A stretch of DNA of 57,969 nt from Caldithrix sp. GTDB taxonomy: Bacteria; Zhuqueibacterota; Zhuqueibacteria; Thermofontimicrobiales; Sulfurfontimicrobiaceae. The position numbers and the translations under genes were made by a program. The notes beneath the pieces were generated by a model. That model made no database searches and was not told the origin of the DNA. It worked only from the letters and a program-made list of their open reading frames with translations. This document shows, in pieces, positions 1-7,922 of this stretch (its first letter is position 1; the number at the start of each line of letters is the position of its first letter). The stretch lies in contig DYKB01000043.1 of NCBI GenBank assembly GCA_020722815.1, forward strand, positions 1 to 57,969. Direction: 5' to 3'.

Positions 1-189
1 AGACAAATCACCTGTGACTCTATCATTAAGTGGTAAATTCATTGAAAGTCCGAAACTTGGTTCTCCTCCAAAATTTTCTACTCCTGCTATTCCGATTTCA
101 AATCCCAAATTTTGGGCATTCACGAGTTTCAATTGACCAATTAATAAAGAAATTACTGCCGCAATTACAAAATTCACTTTAAAATTCAT
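1..189 (-). CDS. Exported protein, N-terminal part (runs off window)
   Basis: Reading leftwards from an ATG at 189, the frame stays open to the window edge (63 codons). A strong Shine-Dalgarno AAGGAGG lies just upstream (about 194-200). The first 25 or so residues form a signal peptide: a basic start (MNFKVNF), a hydrophobic stretch, then VNAQ, a likely signal peptidase I site. The following residues (GFEIGIAGVENFGGEPSFGL) are glycine-rich and alternating, as in small outer-membrane beta-barrels. Only the N-terminus is present, so the family cannot be named. Confidence 0.7.
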   Translation of the reverse strand, partial: MNFKVNFVIAAVISLLIGQLKLVNAQNLGFEIGIAGVENFGGEPSFGLSMNLPLNDRVTGDLS

Positions 190-353
190 ATAACCTCCTT
201 TTGCTAAATCAGATTTAGATTTCTGCTGGATTAGACCAAAACTGTCATTTCGATTTTTTCCCTTGTAAACGGTGACTCAAGAACTTATCAGACTTTTAAA
301 AATTGGTAGGAACAGAGCTAATTTTTCCCTGTTCCTACTTAATGAAAAAAGAT

Positions 354-1910
354 TTAATTTAATAATTCGGCACTTATATCATCCCAATAGCCACTGGATT
401 GTGTAGTCGTATGACTGCCAACCCAAACCTTCAAACGAACGGCATTCCACGGAGCAATCGCTTCAACGGATATGCGATTCCATGATGGATCTGTTGAAGT
501 CCAGACTTCGTGTTCGCATATCCAATTATTACAATCATAGAACTGAAGTATCAGGCGCTGTCTTTCACCTGAATTGTGATAATAATACCCCTGTGCTTTA
601 TAAAGTTGACCGGGCAGAACAATCTGTTCTGCCATTTGGACAGCACAAACCCGGTTAGCAGGACTATTATCTTCAAAAAACATACTGTAATCCCCGCTAT
701 GTTTTTGTGAAGTAGTCCTGGTGTAGGAACAGGATGAACCCTGGTAAATCTCCCATATTCCACTTGATTCAAATCCAGAATTAAAGATAACCGGTTGATC
801 ATTGGGAACCCACCATAAAGTGAACCTTGCATCACCTGCTGTATAAAAATCATTGTGACTATTTTGGTTTGAATTTAGAGGGCCGTGTGTCATATCAATC
901 AGCTCATTGGTACCCATTTCATCATCACCAGTCGATATGTTAAAAGTTGCGCTGGCTTTAAAAGGCGCTTTATCAACGCTTAGGGAAAATGACATTGTCC
1001 CGCCTCCATCGTCTTCAAGAAATCCAGCAGATAAATATCTGCCCAATTCTAAATGATAATAGAACATAAAAACATGCTTCTGGTACCACCCGTTTTCATG
1101 TATACCACACCATCTGGCTTCCCATTTTTTGCCTAAACCGGTTAAAACCTTCACCAATATTTCGGCACTGCCATCTGGCCAAAGTTCTCGATTATCATCT
1201 GTCCTGAAAAATTCAAAATAAACTTTTGGATCACTGGATGTGGTCGGTTTGGAGAGAAAGGAAGGATTATTAACACCTTTCCCAGTCTTCGGATCATATA
1301 AAAGTTCCAAAGTCTCTGGGTCAACTCTCTCATTCAGCCCGATAACCATTACCGGAAAATCAGGTGCCTTTTGATAATCAAGCTCATATTCTTTATGAGA
1401 TGAATCAAAAGCATAAATAGTTTTGGCCTCCATGTCATCAATAGTTAGTGGTTTATATGCCACAAGAATTGGAGAACTGGCATCCCAATCTTCAAAATGT
1501 ACCGGAATACTGATATTCAACAAGGCAATTTCTTCAATATCCCCGATCTTAAATTCGTTATCCATCTGCTTATCAATTAAGTTTCTAAAAGGATAATTAT
1601 TAATCTTCTGATTTTTAATATGATTCCATAATACCTCGGGATCACCATCAAATTTTTCACCGATTTTCCTTTTTAACAATTGGCGAACATTTTGATCTTC
1701 AAGTGCTTTCGCCATCGCTTTTGCAAATTTCCGAAGTTTTTTTTCATTTTTTGCTGTATCTCCTTTTTTTAATTCTAATGACGAACTTGATTGCTCACTC
1801 TGGAAATCTGTCGGATTTTCAAATTGTGAACATCCAACATATAAAAAAAGCAGGCTAATGAGAATTTGAAATATTTTTAGATTAATTTTCATAAAATTTT
1901 TCTGTTCCAT
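354..1910 (-). CDS. Lipoprotein with C-terminal carbohydrate-binding-like domain
   Basis: Predicted surface or periplasmic lipoprotein of about 518 residues. I place the start at 1910 because AGGAAT sits 7 bp upstream and a hydrophobic segment ending in the lipobox LYVGC follows; the longer frame to 1958 would put 16 unsupported residues in front. The middle (about residues 100-370) is not recognised; it has an aromatic-rich stretch resembling secreted calcium- or sugar-binding folds. The last 140 residues look like a jelly-roll carbohydrate-binding module (FNSGFES...W, HSGDYSM, YWDDIS), the style of CBM4/9-like domains. No neighbour indicates a substrate. It is transcribed from its own promoter (1930-1958). 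Confidence 0.75.
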   Translation of the reverse strand: MEQKNFMKINLKIFQILISLLFLYVGCSQFENPTDFQSEQSSSSLELKKGDTAKNEKKLRKFAKAMAKALEDQNVRQLLKRKIGEKFDGDPEVLWNHIKNQKINNYPFRNLIDKQMDNEFKIGDIEEIALLNISIPVHFEDWDASSPILVAYKPLTIDDMEAKTIYAFDSSHKEYELDYQKAPDFPVMVIGLNERVDPETLELLYDPKTGKGVNNPSFLSKPTTSSDPKVYFEFFRTDDNRELWPDGSAEILVKVLTGLGKKWEARWCGIHENGWYQKHVFMFYYHLELGRYLSAGFLEDDGGGTMSFSLSVDKAPFKASATFNISTGDDEMGTNELIDMTHGPLNSNQNSHNDFYTAGDARFTLWWVPNDQPVIFNSGFESSGIWEIYQGSSCSYTRTTSQKHSGDYSMFFEDNSPANRVCAVQMAEQIVLPGQLYKAQGYYYHNSGERQRLILQFYDCNNWICEHEVWTSTDPSWNRISVEAIAPWNAVRLKVWVGSHTTTQSSGYWDDISAELLN

Positions 1911-1929
1911 TTTTATTCCTTTTACGTTT

Positions 1930-1958
1930 ATAATGCGCTTTTTTACAAAGATTAACAA
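1930..1958 (-). promoter_or_regulatory. Predicted sigma70-type promoter of the lipoprotein gene
   Basis: On the minus strand TTGTTA (1958-1953) and CATTAT (1935-1930) are separated by 17 bp. The start codon at 1910 follows 20 bp after the -10 box, giving a short leader. Confidence 0.45.
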
Positions 1959-1965
1959 TTTTGTC

Positions 1966-1994
1966 TTGACTTTTTACATCAAAAAGGGTAAATT
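1966..1994 (+). promoter_or_regulatory. Predicted sigma70-type promoter of a putative small RNA
   Basis: TTGACT (1966-1971) and TAAATT (1989-1994) are separated by exactly 17 bp. No protein gene follows on this strand, but a structured stretch ending in an intrinsic terminator does. It is back-to-back with the lipoprotein promoter. Confidence 0.5.
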
Positions 1995-1999
1995 CTAAT

Positions 2000-2096
2000 T
2001 CGGGTGGCGCAGAAGTCCTTTGCACGGAGTTTCATCTGCACCAGCCCGATTTCCTGGCGGGGGGAGCTTTTTACAAAGCTGCTCCCGCTTTTTTTA
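2000..2096 (+). ncRNA. Candidate structured small RNA with intrinsic terminator
   Basis: The segment starts about 6 bp after a good -10 box. Positions 2001-2014 pair with 2035-2048 in a 13-pair stem with one bulge and one mismatch, and an inner TCC/GGA hairpin lies inside it. A GGGAGC...GCTCCC hairpin (about 2062-2087) is followed by a run of seven T (2089-2095), a classical rho-independent terminator. I could not match it to fluoride, preQ1, ZTP, SAM, TPP or GEMM riboswitches or to SRP RNA from memory, and no open frame follows, so it is best described as a stand-alone RNA of about 95 nt. Confidence 0.4.
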
Positions 2097-2100
2097 TGCT

Positions 2101-2121
2101 TCACGGTGGCTGCCAGATCAT
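2101..2121 (-). CDS. Six-codon mini-ORF behind a perfect Shine-Dalgarno
   Basis: On the minus strand AAAGGAGGTGAT (2124-2135) is followed by an ATG (2121) and five more codons (peptide MIWQPP) before a TGA. It lies directly after the end of the helix-turn-helix ORF and before the hairpin at 2062-2087. Either it is a leader-type peptide or the ribosome site has lost the gene it served; nothing else supports translation. Confidence 0.2.
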   Translation of the reverse strand: MIWQPP

Positions 2122-2136
2122 AAAAATCACCTCCTT

Positions 2137-2451
2137 TCAACTGTTAAAAAGTTTTATAAAACCTGCCCGGATAATGGATTCCCTGGTTGGTCCGCCGGGC
2201 GTTTGGAGCGGATTTAAAAGTTCCTGCGGTTTCATACCGGTTTGTCGCAGGAGTGCCCGGCGAAAAGCTCGGGAATCAGAAAAGCCGACAGCACGCCAAA
2301 GCGGCTCCAGCTTTCGGACCGGCGGATTCTGTTGGGAAAGCACATGTTTCAGTCTTGCTGGCAGGCGGAAGTTTTGAAACGTACGATACCCAAAACCTGA
2401 TTTGCCCACCAAACCAAGCAAAACTTTCATGCTTCTTTCAGATAGAATCAT
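2137..2451 (-). CDS. Small AraC-like helix-turn-helix protein or fragment
   Basis: A 104-residue frame whose middle (WRAVGFSDSRAFRRALLRQT, then GMKPQELL) matches the second helix-turn-helix of AraC/XylS regulators, normally the last 50 residues of a 280-residue protein. The usual ligand domain is absent and no clear Shine-Dalgarno precedes the first ATG; a second ATG (codon 8) is equally possible. GC is higher than in neighbouring genes, with many CGG/GCC codons, suggesting transfer or a remnant. It may be a genuine small regulator or a truncated AraC gene. Confidence 0.4.
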   Translation of the reverse strand: MILSERSMKVLLGLVGKSGFGYRTFQNFRLPARLKHVLSQQNPPVRKLEPLWRAVGFSDSRAFRRALLRQTGMKPQELLNPLQTPGGPTRESIIRAGFIKLFNS

Positions 2452-2482
2452 AATGTGATATTTCGTACTGTATTTTATAAAA

Positions 2483-2704
2483 TTAAAATACTAAAACAGA
2501 ACCACAAAGCCCGAATGCCTTGCGCCTGTCAACACACTGAATAATAAATAACATTTTTTGGCTTGCAGCGCATTGCTCACAATTGTTGCACACCTTGAGC
2601 AGCACGTCATATTTACCTGGAATCAATACCACCGGCGGCGCAGCCGCTACCAACCCAATAAATGACAGGATTACCCAAAAACCAAACGTTGTTTTTTGAA
2701 ACAT
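2483..2704 (-). CDS. Small secreted cysteine-rich peptide, unknown
   Basis: A 73-codon frame with GAGGTGG 4-5 bp before the ATG. The first 22 residues form a signal peptide (basic MFQKTT, hydrophobic core, VAAA cleavage region). The rest holds cysteines in CNNCEQC and two more near the end. I do not recognise the family. A structured leader ending in an intrinsic-terminator-like hairpin lies 47 bp upstream, which would allow transcription attenuation of this gene. It could also be a chance frame. Confidence 0.35.
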   Translation of the reverse strand: MFQKTTFGFWVILSFIGLVAAAPPVVLIPGKYDVLLKVCNNCEQCAASQKMLFIIQCVDRRKAFGLCGSVLVF

Positions 2705-2750
2705 CGGCCACCTCTACTCACATTTTGTCAAACGTAAAACATTTTTAAAC

Positions 2751-2892
2751 AAAAAAAGCCGCCCCCGTTTCTTATACTTTAAGTATTCATAAGCGTCGGA
2801 GCCGGCTTTTTCGCTGCCATATCACCAAAGTATCCTTATTCAAGCCTTTAACAGACCCAAGACCAATTTCACCACCGAATAGCTTCGGCTCT
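2751..2892 (-). promoter_or_regulatory. Structured leader with attenuator-like terminator hairpin
   Basis: Reading the minus strand, CCGAA-GCTA-TTCGG (about 2879-2892) begins a 140-nt segment that ends in a long hairpin: AAGCCG...CGGCTT with inner CTCCG/CGGGG and an inner AT-rich palindrome (2754-2812), followed by seven T (to 2751). The next gene on that strand starts at 2704. The arrangement of structure, terminator and gene is that of a riboswitch or attenuator, but I cannot match it to a known class. Confidence 0.3.
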
Positions 2893-3211
2893 TATTTTAT
2901 ATAGATTTAAGTCAAAACACCTGATCAGCAAACCATTTTCTTCATACCAGGCTCGGTTAGCCGTGATTCATAATGAATCAAAATATTTACAACTAACAAG
3001 CAATGTTATTGAAGAACATCAGGTGCAATTCTTGTATCACTATAATAAATTTAAAAAAAAAATGAAAATGTCAAGTACTTTTTTTAAAATTTTCATTTTT
3101 TGTATTTATGATATATCAGTTAACATATTAAAAATTTTGAACTTATATATTTTTCAACAAATTATAATTATTTTATATCCATTAATTTGAACAAATAGAA
3201 ACAGAAAAGAT

Positions 3212-3239
3212 TTGACAAACAACAATTTCGCTATAAATT
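3212..3239 (+). promoter_or_regulatory. Predicted promoter with no gene behind it
   Basis: TTGACA (3212-3217) and TAAATT (3234-3239) are 16 bp apart. No protein frame follows; about 35 bp downstream is a short ACCT-TCG-AGGT hairpin with a T run (3275-3292). Transcription would give a very short RNA or read into the palindromic element at 3328-3467. Confidence 0.35.
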
Positions 3240-3263
3240 AGATGCATCCGAGAATTTGACCGG

Positions 3264-3293
3264 GTAAAATTCAGACCTTCGAGGTTTTTATCG
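3264..3293 (+). repeat. Short hairpin repeat, copy 1
   Basis: AAAATTCAGACCTTCGAGG followed by a T run. A near-identical version (TAAGACCTTCAAGG plus T run) is at 46813-46840. The palindromic ACCTT core plus T tract looks like a minimal terminator. Confidence 0.4.
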
Positions 3294-3327
3294 TGAAAAA
3301 TCGTATCGGCTCAATAAATGAGGGTAA

Positions 3328-3467
3328 TGCGACATCCTGTCATTGTGAGGCGCGTTTGGTGTGACGAAGCAATCTCCGCTGTTTTATGAGGCGATTGCGA
3401 GCCTAAAAAACAGGCTGCGGCAAAAAACGCCTCGCAATGACAGGTTTGGGTGTTTTTGGATGGACTC
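3328..3467. mobile_element. MITE family copy 1 (left end degenerate)
   Basis: Shares the core arms TGTCATTG(C/T)GAGGCG...CCTCGCAATGACAG and the middle block GATTGCGAGCCTAAAAA with the three complete copies at 29963, 41066 and 47145. The right end (GGATGGACTC, ending at 3467) matches their terminal repeat with one or two changes, followed by TAATTA, the same sequence that flanks copy 3. The left terminal repeat cannot be found, so this copy is eroded. Confidence 0.6.
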
Positions 3468-3576
3468 TAATTAAGCGGTTTCCGGAATAGTTAAAGGCAA
3501 GCCATAACCATACAAATTTTGGCAGGAAATCTAAAAATTGATGCAGGGCGAATTAACAATTCGCCCTACAAAGTAA

Positions 3577-4635
3577 TTAAAACATAAATCCTAACGTAAA
3601 TCGCTGCGTGTTCTCCAGCCGGCCATGATCCGCCCAGCCATAATCGAATCGGAAGTTCGTCCCCTGTAAATTCAGATTTAAACCAGCGCCGAGGGTGAGA
3701 CCGACTTCAGAATCTTTCAGGAAGAGATTTTGGTAGCCGGCGCGTAATGCAAATGATTTAAAAATCAACCATTCGCCGCCAAAACTGAGACTTTCAGTAT
3801 TATCATTGGGATGAAACGCATTGACCGCCAGTTGGAACTGATTGTTTTCGTTCAGGCGAATGGGCCAGCTTAAGCCTACCCGAAACAGGACGGGCAAAGG
3901 GTACTTTTCCGTATAAATTTCGCCGGGCAGGCTGCTGTTATCACCGTACTTGTCTGGATCGTTATCATAGATGATTCGCAAGTCCCGACCAGAATAGCCA
4001 GCGGGTAATCCAAAATTACAAATACTGGCACCCAGCCGAATACCATTGGGGGTCAGGTTATACATGGTTCCCACACTGATAGCCATGGTGGAAAGCGAAC
4101 TGTGCCAGATAGTCTCCTGAACATAACTGATCTGAAAACCCATGGAAAAACGATCCGTGATCTGCCGCCCGTAGCCAATTCCCAGCGCAATATTCGAAAC
4201 GGAATATTTTTCACCAGTGCCCAGGGGCTGTTCCACGGTTCGGACATCCATCTCACCGGAATTGAGTGCGGTGACATTGACTAATAAATTACCGGCACTT
4301 CCCATCTGGGCGAGGGCGACCACATAATCGTACGTAATACCAGCCAGCCAAATATTATGCGTAAATTGAACGCCATATCCCTGCATTCGTCCGATGGCGC
4401 CTGGATTATAATAGGCGGCCTGCAGTTCATCATGCGAGGCAACGCCGGCATTTCCCATGCCAGTATATCGGGCACTGGGTTCGATGAGTAAAAACTGTCC
4501 GATAGTTGTACCGGTTTTTGATTGCGACTGAAGAAGCGAATTAAAACCGGTTCCGATCAGTGTCAGAATTATCACCAGCAGTACAAGGAGTTTTTTGTTA
4601 ATCCAGTTTTTTAATTTAATATTTTTTATCATCAT
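3577..4635 (-). CDS. PorV/PorQ-family outer-membrane protein
   Basis: A 352-residue exported beta-barrel of the PorV/PorQ (UPF0164-like) family, FadL-like porins that in T9SS bacteria act as secretion accessory or shuttle proteins. After a signal segment (hydrophobic LLVLLVIILTLIG, about residues 14-28) the diagnostic block FLLIEPSARYTGMGNAGVA appears (about 48-66), then AAYYNPGAIG. The rest is alternating beta strands ending in phenylalanine (TLGFMF), as barrels do. A Shine-Dalgarno AGGTGAG lies upstream. It follows the large secreted protein by 14 bp, last gene of the receptor operon. Members of this family are often encoded next to one secreted partner, which fits here. Confidence 0.85.
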   Translation of the reverse strand: MMIKNIKLKNWINKKLLVLLVIILTLIGTGFNSLLQSQSKTGTTIGQFLLIEPSARYTGMGNAGVASHDELQAAYYNPGAIGRMQGYGVQFTHNIWLAGITYDYVVALAQMGSAGNLLVNVTALNSGEMDVRTVEQPLGTGEKYSVSNIALGIGYGRQITDRFSMGFQISYVQETIWHSSLSTMAISVGTMYNLTPNGIRLGASICNFGLPAGYSGRDLRIIYDNDPDKYGDNSSLPGEIYTEKYPLPVLFRVGLSWPIRLNENNQFQLAVNAFHPNDNTESLSFGGEWLIFKSFALRAGYQNLFLKDSEVGLTLGAGLNLNLQGTNFRFDYGWADHGRLENTQRFTLGFMF

Positions 4636-4649
4636 AACTCACCTGTTCA

Positions 4650-7600
4650 TTATTTAATTACCGCAAATTTACCGATTTTATTCCCCAATTCACCCGCATC
4701 CACGTGGAAAATATAAAGACCGGGGGCAATATCGAGATTATCTTTTGTTCGGAGATCCCAGGCAACAAACCCAAGTGTCGACCCCTCATGATACAGCGTT
4801 TGAACGAGTTCACCCCGCACAGTATAAATCCGGATGGTACATTTTTCGGGTAAACCACGAAATTCGATGCGTCGTTCGCCGCGGCCGGAAACCGCAAATC
4901 TTTCCGCCTCAAAACTGGCTGAACCAACATAAGGATTCGGTACCACATACGGGTCGTCTTTAAATTCATCTTTGGCTTTATTCGGGTCAATAAACTCCCC
5001 GGTTGAAGTGAACATAAAGACATCTTTTGGACCGAGGGGATATTTAAGTTTAAGTTCATAAACATCACCGGCTTGGGGGGGAACAATCGTTCCGCGCTGC
5101 GCCTGGCCGGTGGTATCCACTTCAATACGCCAGGTCGTCTGAGGCTGTGTGCTTTTTTCCGGCACATACGTCACCACATCAATAAATTCACCGGCTTTAC
5201 TCAGGGTGCCATCCCGATCCAGATCGCGGACGCGGAATTTTAAGCGCAGCGGGCCATCATCGGTTAGCGATTCAATTTTAAATTTTGAAGGACGTGCCGG
5301 CATCCCGATGGCGACCAGCGACGTATCCAGGGGAACATCGGCGAAAGTGATTTTCAGGTCATAAGGAAATCCCGGTCGACGGCGGTTAATCGATTGCTGA
5401 TATTGATAGGAAGATTTCAAAAGCACATTGGTTTTACTTTCTTTCGTGAATCCGGAGGCAATGGAATCTATTCTGATTGTTTTGGGGGTGGTGATAATGG
5501 GTAACATTCCCAAACCAATCTGGCCGATGCCCTGGCCATCCAGATCGTAGCCATTTCTAAAAACAATTGTTTGCGCGGTACTGTCAATCAGATCATAAAA
5601 AGCCGCCCGAACGCTGTCCTGGGATGGCAATTTGAATTTTAGCAAAAAAAGATGTTTATCCGGCACCAGCTTTGAATTGACAACCGCCACCTGAACCGTT
5701 CCTTCACCATTCCCCTTAATCTGAATGCCGTCGGATGCGGTTGCGGCGACGAATCCCTTTACCTTTGGCTCCGGACGGACGGCCACAACATTGGTGGGCA
5801 AAATTGTCCCACCACGTGGCGTTCGCGAAACCGCAATGGCATTTTCTGAAGGATAAAATCCGAGCGAGTCAGAGCCATGATCATACGCGGTCACGGCATA
5901 GTAATAAAGTTGGCCATTGGTTACGGTGGTGTCGATCCAGGTGTGTGTCAGGCCGGAGTTTTCACCCAGGTAATAGGCAACGCCTTCCACCACCTGTGGG
6001 GAAAAGCCTTTTTTGTGATTGATTAAATCAAATTGTGCCACTGGCCGGCCATTTCCGAGGGGCCCGGTGCCCCGTCCGGTAGTAATGACGCGTGGATCGC
6101 GAAATTCGGGATCGGTTGCCCGATAAATCCGGTAGCCTTCAAAATCGGCTTCCAGTGAAACCGGGTCGATGCCCCGTTCGCCTAAATCATCCCAATTCAG
6201 GCGCACCCAGCCATCCCCCACGTCCGCGGTTACATTCGGCTGCGGCGGCGGCACGGCAAATTGATAATTGGCATTATAAATCAGTTGCACGGTTTTGACG
6301 TTGGTGCGGAGTTCTTCCAGATCAGCCCCAAACGCCAGTGCCAGACTAAATCGCTCAGTTTTCCCGGCAGGCAGCCGGAATGGTCCGGATGCAAAGAGAA
6401 AACCGATATTATAATTTAAGACTAGTGCCTGATCGAAACGATTGAGAGGATCCGGCGCGGTAAAAAAGTCATAAAGCCGGCGCGGCCAGGATTTGCCATC
6501 ATCGAAGAAGACAATGCCGTCGGTTTCTTCACTGGGATTTCCCTGACCAGCACGAATTCGGTTCATTTTAAAACCGGTAAGACCGATTTGATCGGATTCA
6601 TTTAAATCGGTGCGATCAAAACTGGGCTCACCCAAAGTTGGCATCCCATCCTCTTCGCCCGTATCATCGGTGCCAAAAACACCATCAGCGCCGGTATCGT
6701 GCAGTTCCTGCACCCAATCCATATCTTCATCCCCCGTCCACCAGCGTGTAGCCCGATAAGCTGGACGACTTTGAATGGTGCCAATACCTTGTTCAAATTG
6801 CTCGACATCATAATTGGCCTGAACATAATCCAGAATCGCCTGGTAGCCAATTAATAATTCGCCCGCACCACCTTCGCGGCGTTCATCGATAATCCCATCC
6901 TGATCATCATCGAATAGATTATAATTATTACCGGGTGTTTCCAGATAGGCATAGCCCAGGTAACCCGTTTTCATACAATTAGAACTGAGACCAATGCCAT
7001 GGCCGATTTTATCCCAGGTATAGACGAGGTTTAATCCAAACGTTTTATCGAAATAGGCATTGTCATCATCGGATTCATAGACGCCGTCGCAAGAGAGGGC
7101 AGAGCCACCAACACCGGAATCCATGTACATACCGAAAATGATATTATCATTGTAATTGGTCGTGCCTTCATTGGTGATATCATAATGCCAGAAAATCACA
7201 TTGCCGGATTGGGGATTCGCCCATTGAAAACCGCGTACTTCGATGCGTAAACCAAGACCGCGTCGGGTAGAATCCCGGCTGTCCGGATAATAATCCCAGG
7301 CATCATAAAAATCATCATCCATGACCGTAAAACTTTCCTGGTCGGCATTGGGGCGTTTTCCAAAATAGCCATTCCAACTGCCGCTCCAGCCTGGATCATC
7401 CGGGTCATTCTGTTTGTCCGGCCAGGAATTCGGCCAGGTGCGTGGATCATTGCTGATAGCCGGCGAACGTCCCTGATTAATTCCCGGATCAGCCTGGAAA
7501 TAGCCCGGCCGCGGTTCGAAACGCATAATACGATTTCGTTTTGAACTGGTTCCCTGTCGTTCCCGATAGCCAGTTTCCATAATATAGCCTTCTTTTCCGG

Positions 7601-7907
7601 ATCGGTCAATTATTTTTGACAGGACAAAGGGCGTTGTGCCATCGGTATAATTGATACCAGTCCCTTTTGGGGCTTCGGCGGAATGAAAGACACTCAGGTC
7701 AACATTGCCGGGGTCCGGCGGGTAATCGCCCACCATTCCATAATTATAAAAAATGGTGCGGATGTTGGCAGCATCATGAGAGCCGGCGCGTTCGGCATCA
7801 ACCCGTCCCCGCATTTCGGGTGGGACAACCGGTTGAAGCTGTGCCAGACTCCAGACAGGCCATAGAATGAGTAGAAAAAGTGAAAATATTTTGATGAATT
7901 GAGGCAT
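4650..7907 (-). CDS. Large secreted protein with FN3 and C-terminal sorting-like domain
   Basis: About 1,085 residues. I prefer the ATG at 7907 over 7919 because GGAG lies 7 bp before it and a signal peptide (FSLFLLILWPVWSLAQ) follows at once. Aspartate-rich loops (LFDDDQDGIIDERR; DTGADGVFGTDD) look like calcium sites. A fibronectin type III-like stretch covers roughly residues 555-690 (GWVRLNWDD, EGYRIYRA, YYYAVTAYDHG). The last 100 residues (PYVVPNPYVG, IRIYTVRGELVQTL, APGLYIFHVD, GKFAVIK) form a FlgD/T9SS-like C-terminal beta domain. It sits between a TonB receptor and a PorV-like protein and may play the surface-binding role that SusD plays in Bacteroidota, which is inference; no SusD homology is visible. 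Confidence 0.8.
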   Translation of the reverse strand: MPQFIKIFSLFLLILWPVWSLAQLQPVVPPEMRGRVDAERAGSHDAANIRTIFYNYGMVGDYPPDPGNVDLSVFHSAEAPKGTGINYTDGTTPFVLSKIIDRSGKEGYIMETGYRERQGTSSKRNRIMRFEPRPGYFQADPGINQGRSPAISNDPRTWPNSWPDKQNDPDDPGWSGSWNGYFGKRPNADQESFTVMDDDFYDAWDYYPDSRDSTRRGLGLRIEVRGFQWANPQSGNVIFWHYDITNEGTTNYNDNIIFGMYMDSGVGGSALSCDGVYESDDDNAYFDKTFGLNLVYTWDKIGHGIGLSSNCMKTGYLGYAYLETPGNNYNLFDDDQDGIIDERREGGAGELLIGYQAILDYVQANYDVEQFEQGIGTIQSRPAYRATRWWTGDEDMDWVQELHDTGADGVFGTDDTGEEDGMPTLGEPSFDRTDLNESDQIGLTGFKMNRIRAGQGNPSEETDGIVFFDDGKSWPRRLYDFFTAPDPLNRFDQALVLNYNIGFLFASGPFRLPAGKTERFSLALAFGADLEELRTNVKTVQLIYNANYQFAVPPPQPNVTADVGDGWVRLNWDDLGERGIDPVSLEADFEGYRIYRATDPEFRDPRVITTGRGTGPLGNGRPVAQFDLINHKKGFSPQVVEGVAYYLGENSGLTHTWIDTTVTNGQLYYYAVTAYDHGSDSLGFYPSENAIAVSRTPRGGTILPTNVVAVRPEPKVKGFVAATASDGIQIKGNGEGTVQVAVVNSKLVPDKHLFLLKFKLPSQDSVRAAFYDLIDSTAQTIVFRNGYDLDGQGIGQIGLGMLPIITTPKTIRIDSIASGFTKESKTNVLLKSSYQYQQSINRRRPGFPYDLKITFADVPLDTSLVAIGMPARPSKFKIESLTDDGPLRLKFRVRDLDRDGTLSKAGEFIDVVTYVPEKSTQPQTTWRIEVDTTGQAQRGTIVPPQAGDVYELKLKYPLGPKDVFMFTSTGEFIDPNKAKDEFKDDPYVVPNPYVGSASFEAERFAVSGRGERRIEFRGLPEKCTIRIYTVRGELVQTLYHEGSTLGFVAWDLRTKDNLDIAPGLYIFHVDAGELGNKIGKFAVIK

Positions 7908-7922
7908 AATATTCTCCATGAC

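Noticed and set aside
2020..2377. Plus-strand frames across the small-RNA and AraC-like region
   Set aside because: High-arginine, low-complexity translations without ribosome sites, opposite a better minus-strand frame.
2963..3190. Plus-strand 75-codon frame
   Set aside because: AT-rich, no ribosome site, hydrophobic chance sequence in a non-coding stretch.
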